A stretch of DNA of 64,000 nt. It comes from Hyphomicrobiales bacterium (lineage in GTDB: Bacteria; Pseudomonadota; Alphaproteobacteria; Rhizobiales; Rhizobiaceae). Of the stretch, positions 30,881 through 39,326 are shown piece after piece. The notes beneath the pieces were generated by a model. The model was not told the origin of the DNA, made no database searches, and worked only from the letters and a program-made list of their open reading frames with translations. The translations under genes were made by a program, and so were the position numbers. The stretch spans positions 62,001-126,000 of the forward strand of contig UCLB01000004.1 of the NCBI GenBank assembly GCA_900473205.1, written 5' to 3'. Each line of letters starts with the position of its first letter. Within the stretch, counting starts at the first letter, position 1.

Positions 30881-31291
30881 ATGGCCGACAGTTTCAAATT
30901 CGAACTTGTTTCTCCGGAGCGTCTGCTTGTTTCCGAAACGGTCACTGAAGTTGTCATTCCGGCCACGCTTGGCGAAATGACGGTTCTGCCGAATCATGCG
31001 CCTGTCATGACCACGATCAAGCCCGGTCTGGTGACGGTGAAGTTCGTATCCGGCGAGACACACAAATACGTTGTCTTCGGTGGTTTTGCGGATATCGTTC
31101 AGAGCGGCTGCACCTTGCTTGCCGAGTCTGCGACGCCTGCCGACGACATCAGCCCTGATGACTTGCAGAAGCGTATCGATGCCGCCCGTTCGGAAATCGA
31201 AGAAGGCAATCATCACCACGAGCATCTGACCAAGCTCGAAAAGCATCTCTACGAATTGACGAACCTGCATGAGGTTCTCGTCGCCGCTTGA
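30881..31291 (+). CDS. atpC: F1 ATP synthase subunit epsilon
   Basis: The 136-residue regulatory subunit of the rotor. The N-terminal beta-sandwich (FELVSPERLLVSETVTEV; GEMTVLPNHAPVMTTIKPG) is canonical and a C-terminal helical hairpin follows. It is last in the F1 operon. The F0 genes (atpIBEF) are not in this window, as expected for alphaproteobacteria where they form a separate operon. Confidence 0.97.
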   Translation: MADSFKFELVSPERLLVSETVTEVVIPATLGEMTVLPNHAPVMTTIKPGLVTVKFVSGETHKYVVFGGFADIVQSGCTLLAESATPADDISPDDLQKRIDAARSEIEEGNHHHEHLTKLEKHLYELTNLHEVLVAA

Positions 31292-31340
31292 AAGCACCGG
31301 GCGGGTTCGTAAGAACGACTGCCCACAAAGCGGAAACTTC

Positions 31341-31369
31341 AAGCGGCCTTCTGGCCGCTTTTTGTTTTT
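31341..31369 (+). terminator. Rho-independent terminator of the atp operon
   Basis: AAGCGGCC and GGCCGCTT form a perfect 8-pair stem around a TTCT loop, followed by TTTGTTTTTA. It begins 50 bases after the atpC stop. Confidence 0.85.
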
Positions 31370-31380
31370 AGGATGGGATG

Positions 31381-31467
31381 ATGCCGGAAATCAGCGTTGC
31401 GCCGAAGAACGTTCGAGACGCCACGCTCATGTGGCATGGTCGTGTTTGGCTCGCGGTCCCCCTCTGA
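31381..31467 (+). CDS. possible 28-residue leader ORF upstream of fdhD
   Basis: An ATG with AGGATGGG just upstream opens a 28-codon frame (starting MPEISVAPKNVRD, with two Trp) that ends 74 bases before fdhD. I recognise no homolog. It may be a leader peptide, a gene remnant or chance; it is listed only because it has a plausible ribosome site and sits in an otherwise empty 170-base gap. Confidence 0.15.
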   Translation: MPEISVAPKNVRDATLMWHGRVWLAVPL

Positions 31468-31540
31468 TTCTCGACCACCCTTGATGTCCATGCCGCCCGG
31501 CTCAACTGCTTATCCGTTTTCTACCAAGTGAGGTTTTGAT

Positions 31541-32374
31541 ATGTCGAACCCATCAGCCTATCGAGCGGTGAAGCGCATATCGCGGCGCGATGGCGTCGTT
31601 TCCCTTGGAAAGCGGGAGGCCCCGGAGGAAGTGCCGGTCGCCTTTTCCTATGGCGGCTCGACCCATGCCGTGATGATGGCATCGCCTGTCGATCTTGAAG
31701 ATTTCGCCGTTGGTTTCAGCCTGACGGAAGGCATCATCGACAATCCCTCACAGGTTGACGAGATCGAAATCCTCCAGACCGAACAGGGCTTCGACGTTCA
31801 GGTCACGCTTTTCGATGAGCAGGCGGATGCTTTGCGCATTCGCAGGCGTCACATGGCCGGGCCTGTGGGTTGCGGCCTGTGCGGGATCGAATCCATAGAG
31901 CAGGCGGTGCGACCCATTCCAGACGTCTCGCAATTGCGGCTTTCGCTGAGCGCCGATGATCTTGTCGCTGCGATGGAGGCACTCCATCAGGCACAGCCGA
32001 TCTTCCGCCAGACCCGTGCCGTGCATGGCGCTGGTTTTTACACGCCCGAGAAGGGATTGCTTGCGGCGCGGGAAGACGTGGGACGCCACAATGCGCTGGA
32101 TAAGCTGGCGGGTGCTGTTTTACGCAGCGGTCAGCATGGGGCCTCGGGTGCCGTCGTCGTCACCAGCCGCATCTCGGTCGAGATGGTGCAGAAGGCGGCC
32201 ATTCTCGGAAGCCCGATCTTGGCTGCCGTCTCTGCCCCTACGGCTCTTGCCATCGAAACCGCAGAGAAGGCGGGCATGACGCTTGTCGCACTCGTGCGTG
32301 GAGACGATCTGGAGATATTCACCCGCCCGGACCGGATCACAATCGACGGCTTTGAGGGCGAATTGCCGGGGTAA
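31541..32374 (+). CDS. fdhD: formate dehydrogenase accessory sulfurtransferase FdhD
   Basis: This 277-residue protein transfers sulfur from IscS to the molybdenum cofactor of formate dehydrogenases. The CxxC motif that does this is seen as GPVGCGLCGIESIE (Cys111 and Cys114). The conserved blocks DLEDFAVGFSLTEGII and AREDVGRHNALDKLAG are also present. A GAGG ribosome site lies upstream. No formate dehydrogenase structural gene is in the window. The neighbouring two-component pair and OFA-type transporter hint at a formate or oxalate theme, but this is inference. Confidence 0.93.
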   Translation: MSNPSAYRAVKRISRRDGVVSLGKREAPEEVPVAFSYGGSTHAVMMASPVDLEDFAVGFSLTEGIIDNPSQVDEIEILQTEQGFDVQVTLFDEQADALRIRRRHMAGPVGCGLCGIESIEQAVRPIPDVSQLRLSLSADDLVAAMEALHQAQPIFRQTRAVHGAGFYTPEKGLLAAREDVGRHNALDKLAGAVLRSGQHGASGAVVVTSRISVEMVQKAAILGSPILAAVSAPTALAIETAEKAGMTLVALVRGDDLEIFTRPDRITIDGFEGELPG

Positions 32375-32518
32375 AGGTCAGCATTCGTTTTGCTTTCCTC
32401 AAAGGCTTTGATATTCGTCAGTTCAATAATGGGCGCTGGAGTTTCCAATTCGGAAGCCGCGCATCTCCATGCAAATATCTGACGAGCCGCTCTCCTGTTG
32501 CGGTTTCGGGAGAGCCAC

Positions 32519-33904
32519 ATGCAGCATGATCTGATCTCGAAAACGCGATCCACCGCCCCGGAAACCGATTTCGGCCCCTGGCTCGCCAAGGCTTCCCTTC
32601 TCGTCATCGATGACGAGCCTGGCATGCGCAATTTTTTGATGCGGACGCTGGAAACGCGCTGTGCCTTTGTCGATGAAGCCGCCGATACGGCTGAGGCGAC
32701 GCGCAAGCTGGATGAGCGACATTTCGACATCGTCATCCTCGATAATATCATGCCGAAGAAAACCGGCCTCGAATGGCTGGCCGAACAGAGGGCAATCGGC
32801 TTTTATGCCGATGCCATCCTGATGACGGCCTATGCCGATCTCGACACGGCGATTCAGGCTATTCGTGCCGGTGCTGCCGATTTCGTGCTGAAGCCGTTCC
32901 GCTCCAATCAGATATTGAATGCAATCTCGCGGGCGCTGGATCGCTCCAATCTGCAGCGGGAAAATTCGGCGCTGAAATACCAGCTGCAGACCGCGTCGGA
33001 CCACATATTCCTGCGAGACCGTCTGGTGGGCAGCTCCGCCACCATTCAGCAGACGCGCGATATGATCAGCCGCGTGGCTCCCTTGCCGACGTCGGTTCTG
33101 CTGACCGGTGAGTCCGGCACGGGCAAAGAGGTGCTGGCGCATTCCATCCATGATCTCTCCGACCGATCCGGCAAACCCTTCGTGCCGATCAATTGTGCGG
33201 CCATCCCTGCAGATATGCTGGAAACGGAATTGTTCGGCCATGTGAAAGGTGCGTTTACGGGAGCCGAAAGCCGACGCGAGGGCCTGTTCCTGCATGCGCA
33301 GGGCGGAACGCTGTTTCTGGATGAAATCGGCGAGATGCCGATTGCCTTACAGAGCAAACTGCTGCGGGTCATCGAAGACCGCAAGGTCCGCCCGGTCGGC
33401 GCGGAGCGGGAGGTACCCATCGACATCCGCTTCATCTTCGCCACCAATGCGGATCTGGCGGCGGATGTGGAGAAGGGGCGCTTCCGGGCCGATCTCTTTT
33501 ACCGGATCAATGTCATGCAAATCTATCTCGCACCGCTGCGAGATCGTGAACATGACGTGGTAGAGCTGACGGAGCTCTTCATGCACAAGCTGTCGCAACA
33601 ACTCGGCATGCCGCCGGTTGTCATCGATGACACGGTGCGGGCCATGCTGCTTGCCTATCATTGGCCTGGCAATGTGCGCGAGCTGCGCAATTTCATCGAG
33701 CGCAGCCTGATTCTCGGTCGCTTCCCGCTGGATTTGCGCGGTGGCGCTTCTACGTCTGCGGCTTCCGGAACTCTGGAGGAAGTGGAGCGACGGCATATTC
33801 TCGCCGTCTTGAACGAGGTCGCGGGTAACAGGGATGAAGCGGCGCGGCGGCTTGGTATTTCCCGAAAGACCATAGACCGCAAGATGTCGTTCTGGCATGG
33901 CTGA
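32519..33904 (+). CDS. NtrC-family sigma-54-dependent response regulator
   Basis: A 461-residue enhancer-binding protein. The receiver domain (about 25-145) has VIDDEP, the phospho-acceptor Asp75 in DIVILDNIMP and LKPF. The AAA+ domain has Walker A GESGTGKE (about 197-204), the sigma-54-contact loop GAFTGA (244-249) and Walker B GTLFLDEIGEM. The C-terminal Fis-type helix-turn-helix ends RDEAARRLGISRKTIDRKM. I chose the ATG at 32519 because GGGAGAG lies just upstream. It overlaps its kinase gene by 8 bases, and a sigma-54 promoter with tandem palindromes follows the kinase, so the OFA transporter is its likely target. Closest in style to DctD. Confidence 0.95.
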   Translation: MQHDLISKTRSTAPETDFGPWLAKASLLVIDDEPGMRNFLMRTLETRCAFVDEAADTAEATRKLDERHFDIVILDNIMPKKTGLEWLAEQRAIGFYADAILMTAYADLDTAIQAIRAGAADFVLKPFRSNQILNAISRALDRSNLQRENSALKYQLQTASDHIFLRDRLVGSSATIQQTRDMISRVAPLPTSVLLTGESGTGKEVLAHSIHDLSDRSGKPFVPINCAAIPADMLETELFGHVKGAFTGAESRREGLFLHAQGGTLFLDEIGEMPIALQSKLLRVIEDRKVRPVGAEREVPIDIRFIFATNADLAADVEKGRFRADLFYRINVMQIYLAPLRDREHDVVELTELFMHKLSQQLGMPPVVIDDTVRAMLLAYHWPGNVRELRNFIERSLILGRFPLDLRGGASTSAASGTLEEVERRHILAVLNEVAGNRDEAARRLGISRKTIDRKMSFWHG

Positions 33905-35918
33905 AAAACCGGGCATCGCCACCTTCTTTGGGCCTTTGCGGTCGGTGCGTTTCCGGCTGCTGGCCATCGCGCTGTTGCCGACACTCGTCATCCTGCCGCT
34001 GCTGCTGGGCGTGACCATGGTGCGCTGGAGCGGCAAATTCGATGCGCTGCTGATCACCAAGGTCAACAGCGACCTAACCGTGGCCCATCAGTATCTCGCG
34101 ACCATTCTGGAAAATACCGGTGAGCGGCTGGAAGCGATCAGCAATTCCGCGCGGATTCGCGAGATCGTCAGCAAGCAAGACCAAACCCCATTAAAAAGAT
34201 TTCTGGAAGAAAACCGGGAAAAGCTCGGCCTCGATTTTCTTTTCCTCGTGGATGCCAATGGCAATGTGTCGGCAAGTGCCGGCACGGATGCGGGCAAGAC
34301 CCGTGTGGACTGGCCAGTTCGCGCCGCTGCCCTCGGCGGCAAAGCATCCTATGCGATGGATATTTTTTCGGAGCAGGATCTTGTCGCGCTATCTCCGTCA
34401 CTGGCGCAGAGAGCCCGTCTCGATCTCGTGCCGACACCCAATGCCCATCAGGAAGACCGAACCGTCGAAACGCGTGGCATGATGATCCATGCTGCGAGCC
34501 CGCTGCGCTTGCCAGGCAGCCCGGCGCTGGCATTGGTGGGTGGCAGGCTGCTCAATCAGAATCTCGATTTCATCGATACGATCAACGATCTGGTCTACAG
34601 GCAAGCCAGCCTGCCGGAAGGCAGCCAGGGCACGGCAACATTGTTTCTGGATGATGTGCGCATCAGCACCAATGTCCGCCTGTTTGAAAACCGCAGAGCG
34701 CTGGGAACCAGGGTTTCGGAGGCGGTGCATTCCGCAGTTCTTGGCGCCGGTCAGGTCTGGCTGGACAGCGCCTTCGTCGTCAATGACTGGTATATTTCCG
34801 CTTATGAGCCGCTGGTCGATAGCTATGGCAAGCGTGTCGGCATGCTCTATGTCGGCTTTCTGGAAGCACCCTTCGCGCAGGCGAAATATGAAACGCTCGG
34901 CTCCGTCATCGCGGCCTTTCTGGGTATAACGATCATCAGCATTCCCGTGTTTTTGCGCTGGGCGAGGGGCATCTTCAAACCGCTGGAGCGCATGACGCAG
35001 ACCATCTCGCAGGTCGATGACGGTGATCTCGGCGCACGCACGGGCCTGCCGCCCACGGGTGACGAAATCGGCCAGGTGGCCGTGCATCTGGACGAGTTGC
35101 TGGAGAGGCTTCAGCAGCGCGAAGGTGAGCTTCGGGCCTGGAATGAAGAGCTGAATGTGCGCGTCGAGCAGCGGACGCAGGAATTGCAGCTCGCCAATCT
35201 TCGTTTGGAAGCAACGACCAAGCAGCTCGTCATGTCGGAAAAACTGGCGACCATCGGTGAGATTACCGCAGGTGTGGCGCATGAGATCAACAATCCCATT
35301 GCCGTTATTCAGGGCAATCTGGAAGTGGCGCGCTCGATGCTCGGCAGTCAGGCAAATGTCGCAAAGACCGAATTCAATCTCATCGATGAGCAGGTGGATC
35401 GCATCAGCAGGATCGTCGGCAAGCTGCTGCAATTCGCCCGGCCGGAAGAGTTTGCCGGTTATGTCGAACGCCAAAGCCCCGAAACCGTGATTTCCGATTG
35501 CATGCCGCTGGTCAAGCATGTGCTGAACCGCGCGGGTATCGAGGTCATCAGGCAAGACGATGCGACCGGTCTTCTCGCGATGAACCGCACGGAGCTGCAA
35601 CAGGTTCTCGTCAACCTCATCGTCAATGCCGCTCATGCCATGCCGGAAGGTGGCACATTGACGCTGAGCAGCGTCGATGAAGAACGTCACGGTTCTCAAG
35701 GCGTCGCCATGACCGTGGCAGATACGGGCGTGGGCATGAGCGAGGATGTGGTGGCGCGTATCTTCGACCCTTTCTTCACGACGAAACGTCAGGAAGGTAC
35801 GGGGCTTGGCCTTTCCGTCAGTCAGATGCTGATCGCGCGCCAGGGTGGGGAGATCACCGTGGAAAGTTCGCTCGGCGCTGGAACGGCCTTCACCATCTGG
35901 CTTCCGCAAGCGCTCTAA
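33897..35918 (+). CDS. membrane sensor histidine kinase, partner of the NtrC-type regulator
   Basis: A 673-residue kinase. A membrane segment (about residues 20-45) precedes a large periplasmic domain (about 46-330, double-Cache-like), a second span (about 330-352), HAMP (to about 405), a coiled coil, and the kinase core. Phospho-His is in AGVAHEINNPIAV (about residue 462), the N box in NLIVNAAHAMPEGG, G1 DTGVGMS and G2 GTGLGLSV. It resembles DctB-type kinases that sense small carboxylates; the ligand here is unknown. Translation is coupled to the regulator gene by the overlap. Confidence 0.93.
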   Translation: MAEKPGIATFFGPLRSVRFRLLAIALLPTLVILPLLLGVTMVRWSGKFDALLITKVNSDLTVAHQYLATILENTGERLEAISNSARIREIVSKQDQTPLKRFLEENREKLGLDFLFLVDANGNVSASAGTDAGKTRVDWPVRAAALGGKASYAMDIFSEQDLVALSPSLAQRARLDLVPTPNAHQEDRTVETRGMMIHAASPLRLPGSPALALVGGRLLNQNLDFIDTINDLVYRQASLPEGSQGTATLFLDDVRISTNVRLFENRRALGTRVSEAVHSAVLGAGQVWLDSAFVVNDWYISAYEPLVDSYGKRVGMLYVGFLEAPFAQAKYETLGSVIAAFLGITIISIPVFLRWARGIFKPLERMTQTISQVDDGDLGARTGLPPTGDEIGQVAVHLDELLERLQQREGELRAWNEELNVRVEQRTQELQLANLRLEATTKQLVMSEKLATIGEITAGVAHEINNPIAVIQGNLEVARSMLGSQANVAKTEFNLIDEQVDRISRIVGKLLQFARPEEFAGYVERQSPETVISDCMPLVKHVLNRAGIEVIRQDDATGLLAMNRTELQQVLVNLIVNAAHAMPEGGTLTLSSVDEERHGSQGVAMTVADTGVGMSEDVVARIFDPFFTTKRQEGTGLGLSVSQMLIARQGGEITVESSLGAGTAFTIWLPQAL

Positions 35919-35965
35919 GCGGCATTTCAGTTCGTTAGAACATGGCGAAAAGAAAGCGGAATTGT

Positions 35966-35999
35966 GGACATTTTGTCGCGATGGGCGGGACATTTTGTC
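35966..35999. promoter_or_regulatory. tandem enhancer-binding palindromes (UAS)
   Basis: GGACATTTTGTC occurs twice, at 35966-35977 and 35988-35999, each containing the inverted repeat GACA-N3-TGTC. The spacing of 22 bases is about two helical turns, so both sites face the same side of the DNA. They lie 54-87 bases upstream of the -24 element, a normal distance for an NtrC-type activator such as the one encoded just upstream. Confidence 0.7.
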
Positions 36000-36052
36000 T
36001 CATGCGCAGATGCGGTTTTTCTTATCCTTTTGATAAATAACAATTTCCAGTC

Positions 36053-36068
36053 TGGCACATGAATTGCT
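36053..36068 (+). promoter_or_regulatory. sigma-54 (-24/-12) promoter of the OFA transporter
   Basis: TGGCAC-N5-TTGCT fits the RpoN consensus, with the invariant GG and GC exactly 10 bases apart. It directs transcription towards the OFA-family gene, leaving an untranslated leader of about 190 bases. Confidence 0.85.
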
Positions 36069-36170
36069 GGAGCGTAAGAGGCAACACATCAGGCCCCTGC
36101 GTGAGAGCGTCCCATAGAAGGAACCGCCGCGCATCTGGGCCCGTGGGCTTGGGACATTGTTTCGGACGAA

Positions 36171-36213
36171 TCAGGGCGCGGTCAGCACAGTTCAGCTGCA
36201 GGCCGCGCCCTGA
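36171..36213 (+). other. hairpin in the leader of the OFA transporter mRNA
   Basis: TCAGGGCGCGG and CCGCGCCCTGA form a perfect 11-pair stem with a 21-base loop containing CAGCTG. It is downstream of the sigma-54 promoter and 61 bases before the start codon. It could act as an attenuator or a stabiliser; no U tract follows. Confidence 0.5.
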
Positions 36214-36274
36214 AACCCGAGGCTAACAATAACATCGAAATTCACGGCTATTGCGGTGAATGGAGGGACACACA

Positions 36275-37930
36275 ATGACTGCGACCAACGAAACGCTCTC
36301 GCCAGTGGCTGCGGGTGCCGGTCTTCTGGACCGTGAAAGAATTATCGCGAAACCTGGCTTCAACCGCTGGCTGGTTCCGCCGGCAGCACTGGCCATCCAT
36401 CTTTGCATCGGCATGGCTTACGGCTTCTCGGTGTTCTGGCTGCCGCTCACCAAGGCAATCGGCATCACCTCGACCGTTGCCTGCGCCGATCTCAACCTGG
36501 CATCCGCCCTGTTCACGACGACCTGCGACTGGCGCGTCAGTGACCTTGGCTGGATCTATACGCTGTTCTTCGTGCTGCTCGGCTGCTCCGCGGCCATCTG
36601 GGGCGGCTGGCTGGAGCGCGCTGGTCCGCGCAAGGCAGGCTTCGTCTCCGCCATCTGCTGGTGCGGCGGCATGACCATTGCGGCCATCGGCATCATGACC
36701 CACCAGCTGTGGCTGATGTGGTTCGGCGCCGGTGTCATCGGCGGTATCGGCCTTGGCCTCGGTTACATTTCTCCGGTCTCCACCCTGATCAAGTGGTTCC
36801 CGGACCGTCGCGGCATGGCAACCGGCATGGCTATCATGGGCTTCGGCGGCGGCGCGATGATTGGTGCACCGCTTGCGGATGCGCTGATGCGTCACTTCCG
36901 CACCGATGTTTCCATCGGCGTCTGGGAAACCTTCCTCGTCATGGCGGCAATCTACTTCGTGTTCATGATGGCTGGTGCTTTCGGCTATCGCATTCCGCCA
37001 GCAGGCTGGAAGCCAGAGGGCTGGACCGCACCTGCGGCGAAGAACTCGATGATCACCACCCGCCACGTTCACCTCAACAATGCGCACAAGACCAAGCAGT
37101 TCTGGATGATCTGGCTGGTTCTGTGCCTTAACGTTTCGGCTGGTATCGGCGTTCTCGGCATGGCTTCGCCTATGCTTCAGGAAATCTTCGCCGGTTCTCT
37201 GATCGGTCTTCCCGATGTGAAGTTTGCTGACCTGACGCCTGAACAGCTGGCTCAGATTGCAGCCATTGCCGCCGGTTTCACCGGTCTGCTCTCGGTCTTC
37301 AACATTGCCGGTCGCTTCTTCTGGGCGTCGCTCTCCGACCGTATCGGCCGCAAGGCCACGTACTTCACCTTCTTTGCACTCGGCATCGTGCTTTACGCGT
37401 CGGCTCCGTGGGCGGCAGGTCTTGGCAACAAGGCGCTGTTCGTCGGCATGCTCTGCATCATCGTTTCGATGTATGGCGGTGGTTTCGCAACCATCCCGGC
37501 TTACCTCGCAGATATTTTCGGCACCCAGTTCGTCGGCGCGATCCATGGTCGTCTGCTAACGGCTTGGGCAACGGCTGGCATCATCGGTCCGGTCGTGGTC
37601 AACTACATCCGCGAAGCCCAGATCGCTGCGGGAATTCCGCGCGCGCAGGTCTATGACTTCACGATGTATATTCTGGCCGGCATGCTGGTTCTCGGCCTCA
37701 TCGCCAACCTCATGGTCAAGCCGCTTGCAGAAAAGTGGTACATGTCTGATGAGGAAGTGGCAGCACTTCAGGCCAAGACGTCTGCCGCCAGCAGCGGTCC
37801 AACAGGCTCCTTCGGCATCGGCAAGGGCGGCTTCGACGCCAAGGCTGCGATTGCCTGGGCTGTCGTCGGTATCCCGATCGTCTGGGGTATCTGGATCACC
37901 CTGCAGAAGACATTCGTCCTGTTCACCTGA
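36275..37930 (+). CDS. OFA-family (oxalate/formate antiporter family) MFS transporter
   Basis: A 551-residue MFS carrier. The OFA-type pattern is seen in IHLCIGMAYGFSVFWLPLTKA, LGLGYISPVSTLIKWFPDRRGMATGMAIMGFG and GRFFWASLSDRIGRK. It is longer than the classic 418-residue oxalate/formate antiporter: it has an insert with two Cys after the first span (VACADLNLASALFTTTCDW) and a C-terminal extra span. OFA proteins carry oxalate, formate, pyruvate or other small carboxylates; the substrate here is unknown. I chose the ATG at 36275 for its GGAGGG site. Control by the adjacent two-component pair and RpoN is likely. Confidence 0.88.
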   Translation: MTATNETLSPVAAGAGLLDRERIIAKPGFNRWLVPPAALAIHLCIGMAYGFSVFWLPLTKAIGITSTVACADLNLASALFTTTCDWRVSDLGWIYTLFFVLLGCSAAIWGGWLERAGPRKAGFVSAICWCGGMTIAAIGIMTHQLWLMWFGAGVIGGIGLGLGYISPVSTLIKWFPDRRGMATGMAIMGFGGGAMIGAPLADALMRHFRTDVSIGVWETFLVMAAIYFVFMMAGAFGYRIPPAGWKPEGWTAPAAKNSMITTRHVHLNNAHKTKQFWMIWLVLCLNVSAGIGVLGMASPMLQEIFAGSLIGLPDVKFADLTPEQLAQIAAIAAGFTGLLSVFNIAGRFFWASLSDRIGRKATYFTFFALGIVLYASAPWAAGLGNKALFVGMLCIIVSMYGGGFATIPAYLADIFGTQFVGAIHGRLLTAWATAGIIGPVVVNYIREAQIAAGIPRAQVYDFTMYILAGMLVLGLIANLMVKPLAEKWYMSDEEVAALQAKTSAASSGPTGSFGIGKGGFDAKAAIAWAVVGIPIVWGIWITLQKTFVLFT

Positions 37931-37948
37931 TAGGATGTTTCCATAAAG

Positions 37949-37976
37949 ATAGGCCCGCCGGACTGGCGGGCTTATC
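37949..37976 (+). terminator. terminator after the OFA transporter
   Basis: GATAGGCCCGCC pairs with GGCGGGCTTATC (12 pairs, one G-U) with a 4-base loop, 18 bases after the stop. The T run is weak. Confidence 0.65.
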
Positions 37977-37984
37977 GAAAGACG

Positions 37985-38007
37985 AAAAGCCGCTTCATGC
38001 GGCCTTT
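37985..38007 (-). terminator. dxr terminator overlapping its stop codon
   Basis: Read on the minus strand, GCCGC-ATGAA-GCGGC followed by TTTT makes a short intrinsic terminator. The dxr TGA stop lies in its loop, so the 3' arm starts immediately after the gene. Confidence 0.55.
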
Positions 38008-39194
38008 TGCTTTTGCAGAATGATTTCCTGCGCATAAGTGCGCGCCTGCTGATCGGCGGCAAGAACGTCTTCAATCGTCTGCGCCGAGCGCCCGTCATTC
38101 ATGCGGTCCATGACGATCTCAACGATATCAGCCATATCGAGAAAACCGATCTGCCCGTCTACGAAAGCGTGAAACGCACTTTCATCAGCCGCATTCAGCA
38201 CCGCACCCTGCGCACCGCCGCGTTCCAGCGCGGTTCTGGCCAGCCTCAGTGCCGGGAAGCGCGTCTCATCGGGCGCCTCGAAATCCAGCCGTGCGAGCTT
38301 GGCAAAGTCCAGCCGCTCGACATCGATCTCGCCACGGGCGGGATAGGTCAGCGCATAGGCGATGGCTGTGCGCATATCCGGGCAGCCCAGCTGCGCGATG
38401 ACCGATCCATCCGTATAAGCCACCATGGAATGAATGATGGACTGCGGATGAATGATGACCTCGATCTGGTCAGGTGTCAGATCGAAGAGATATTTCGCCT
38501 CGATCATTTCCAGCGCCTTGTTGAACATCGAGGCGCTGCCGATGGAGACCTTCAGGCCCATCGACCAGTTGGGGTGGGCGCGGGCGATATCTGCCGTCAC
38601 GCCCGCCATCTGCTCGCGCGTGAATGTGCGGAAGGGACCGCCGGACGCTGTCAGAACGATGCGTTCGACATTCGTCTTGTTGGCGGGTTCCAGGCACTGG
38701 AAAATGGCGCTGTGTTCGCTATCGACCGGGATCAGCTGACCGCCGCCCTGAGCCACGGTGCGAATGAAAACGTCACCGGCGGAAACGAGGCATTCCTTGT
38801 TGGCAAGCGCAATGTTTGCTCCACGGCTGGCCGCCGTCAGCGTTGGCTCCAGACCCGGTGTTCCGGCAATGGCTGCCATCACCCAGTCGGCCTCCATGCC
38901 TGCGGCTTCTTGCAAGCCGCTTTGGCCTGCTGCAACGGAAATATCGCTGCCCGCCAATGCGTCTTTCAGGGCCTGGTAATTGCTGTCTTCCGAAGTCACG
39001 GCAAGGCGGGCACCGACGGCGCGCGCCTGTTCGGCCAATAGCGCGATATTGCCCGCACCGGTCAGCGCCATGACATCGAACCGCTCCCGCCCGCCAAGCT
39101 GGCTTATGACGTCCAGCGTGCTGGTGCCGATGGAGCCGGTGGAGCCCAGCACGGTCAGTTTTTCGGGTGAATTCGGGCCCTGCGGGTGCGTCAT
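37995..39194 (-). CDS. dxr: 1-deoxy-D-xylulose 5-phosphate reductoisomerase
   Basis: The 399-residue second enzyme of the MEP isoprenoid pathway; it makes 2-C-methyl-D-erythritol 4-phosphate with NADPH. The N-terminal NADPH motif LTVLGSTGSIGTSTLDVI and the catalytic/metal region LIPVDSEHSAIFQCL are clear, as is TASGGPFRTF. I chose the ATG at 39194 (MTHPQGPN) because the Rossmann motif begins soon after it; an upstream extension of 41 residues is non-conserved. It is divergent from the PAP2 gene. Confidence 0.95.
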   Translation of the reverse strand: MTHPQGPNSPEKLTVLGSTGSIGTSTLDVISQLGGRERFDVMALTGAGNIALLAEQARAVGARLAVTSEDSNYQALKDALAGSDISVAAGQSGLQEAAGMEADWVMAAIAGTPGLEPTLTAASRGANIALANKECLVSAGDVFIRTVAQGGGQLIPVDSEHSAIFQCLEPANKTNVERIVLTASGGPFRTFTREQMAGVTADIARAHPNWSMGLKVSIGSASMFNKALEMIEAKYLFDLTPDQIEVIIHPQSIIHSMVAYTDGSVIAQLGCPDMRTAIAYALTYPARGEIDVERLDFAKLARLDFEAPDETRFPALRLARTALERGGAQGAVLNAADESAFHAFVDGQIGFLDMADIVEIVMDRMNDGRSAQTIEDVLAADQQARTYAQEIILQKQKAA

Positions 39195-39326
39195 ATCGAT
39201 CCGGTTCTTCTCAATGAGGTCATCGAAGCGTTTACAAGTCAAAGATGAGCATAACAAGGAGAAAGCCGCACTTGTGTTTGCCTTCCTGCGCCCACATATT
39301 TCAAGCAGTTGAGGCACAGGAACGGT

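Larger units (their letters stand above)
35919..36274. other. intergenic regulatory region of the OFA transporter
   Basis: This 356-base gap contains no gene I can support. In order it holds two tandem palindromes (35966-35999), a sigma-54 promoter (36053-36068) and a transcribed leader of about 200 bases with a strong hairpin at 36171-36213 and a smaller one (ATTCAC 36240-36245 with GTGAAT 36256-36261) directly before the GGAGGG ribosome site. Confidence 0.6.

Noticed and set aside
34398-35993. Antisense frame of 531 codons opposite the histidine kinase
   Set aside because: Opposite a well-supported kinase; no domain seen.
37995-39317. Longer N-terminus for Dxr (to 39317)
   Set aside because: The extra 41 residues are not like any Dxr and would overlap the promoter region of the divergent PAP2 gene.
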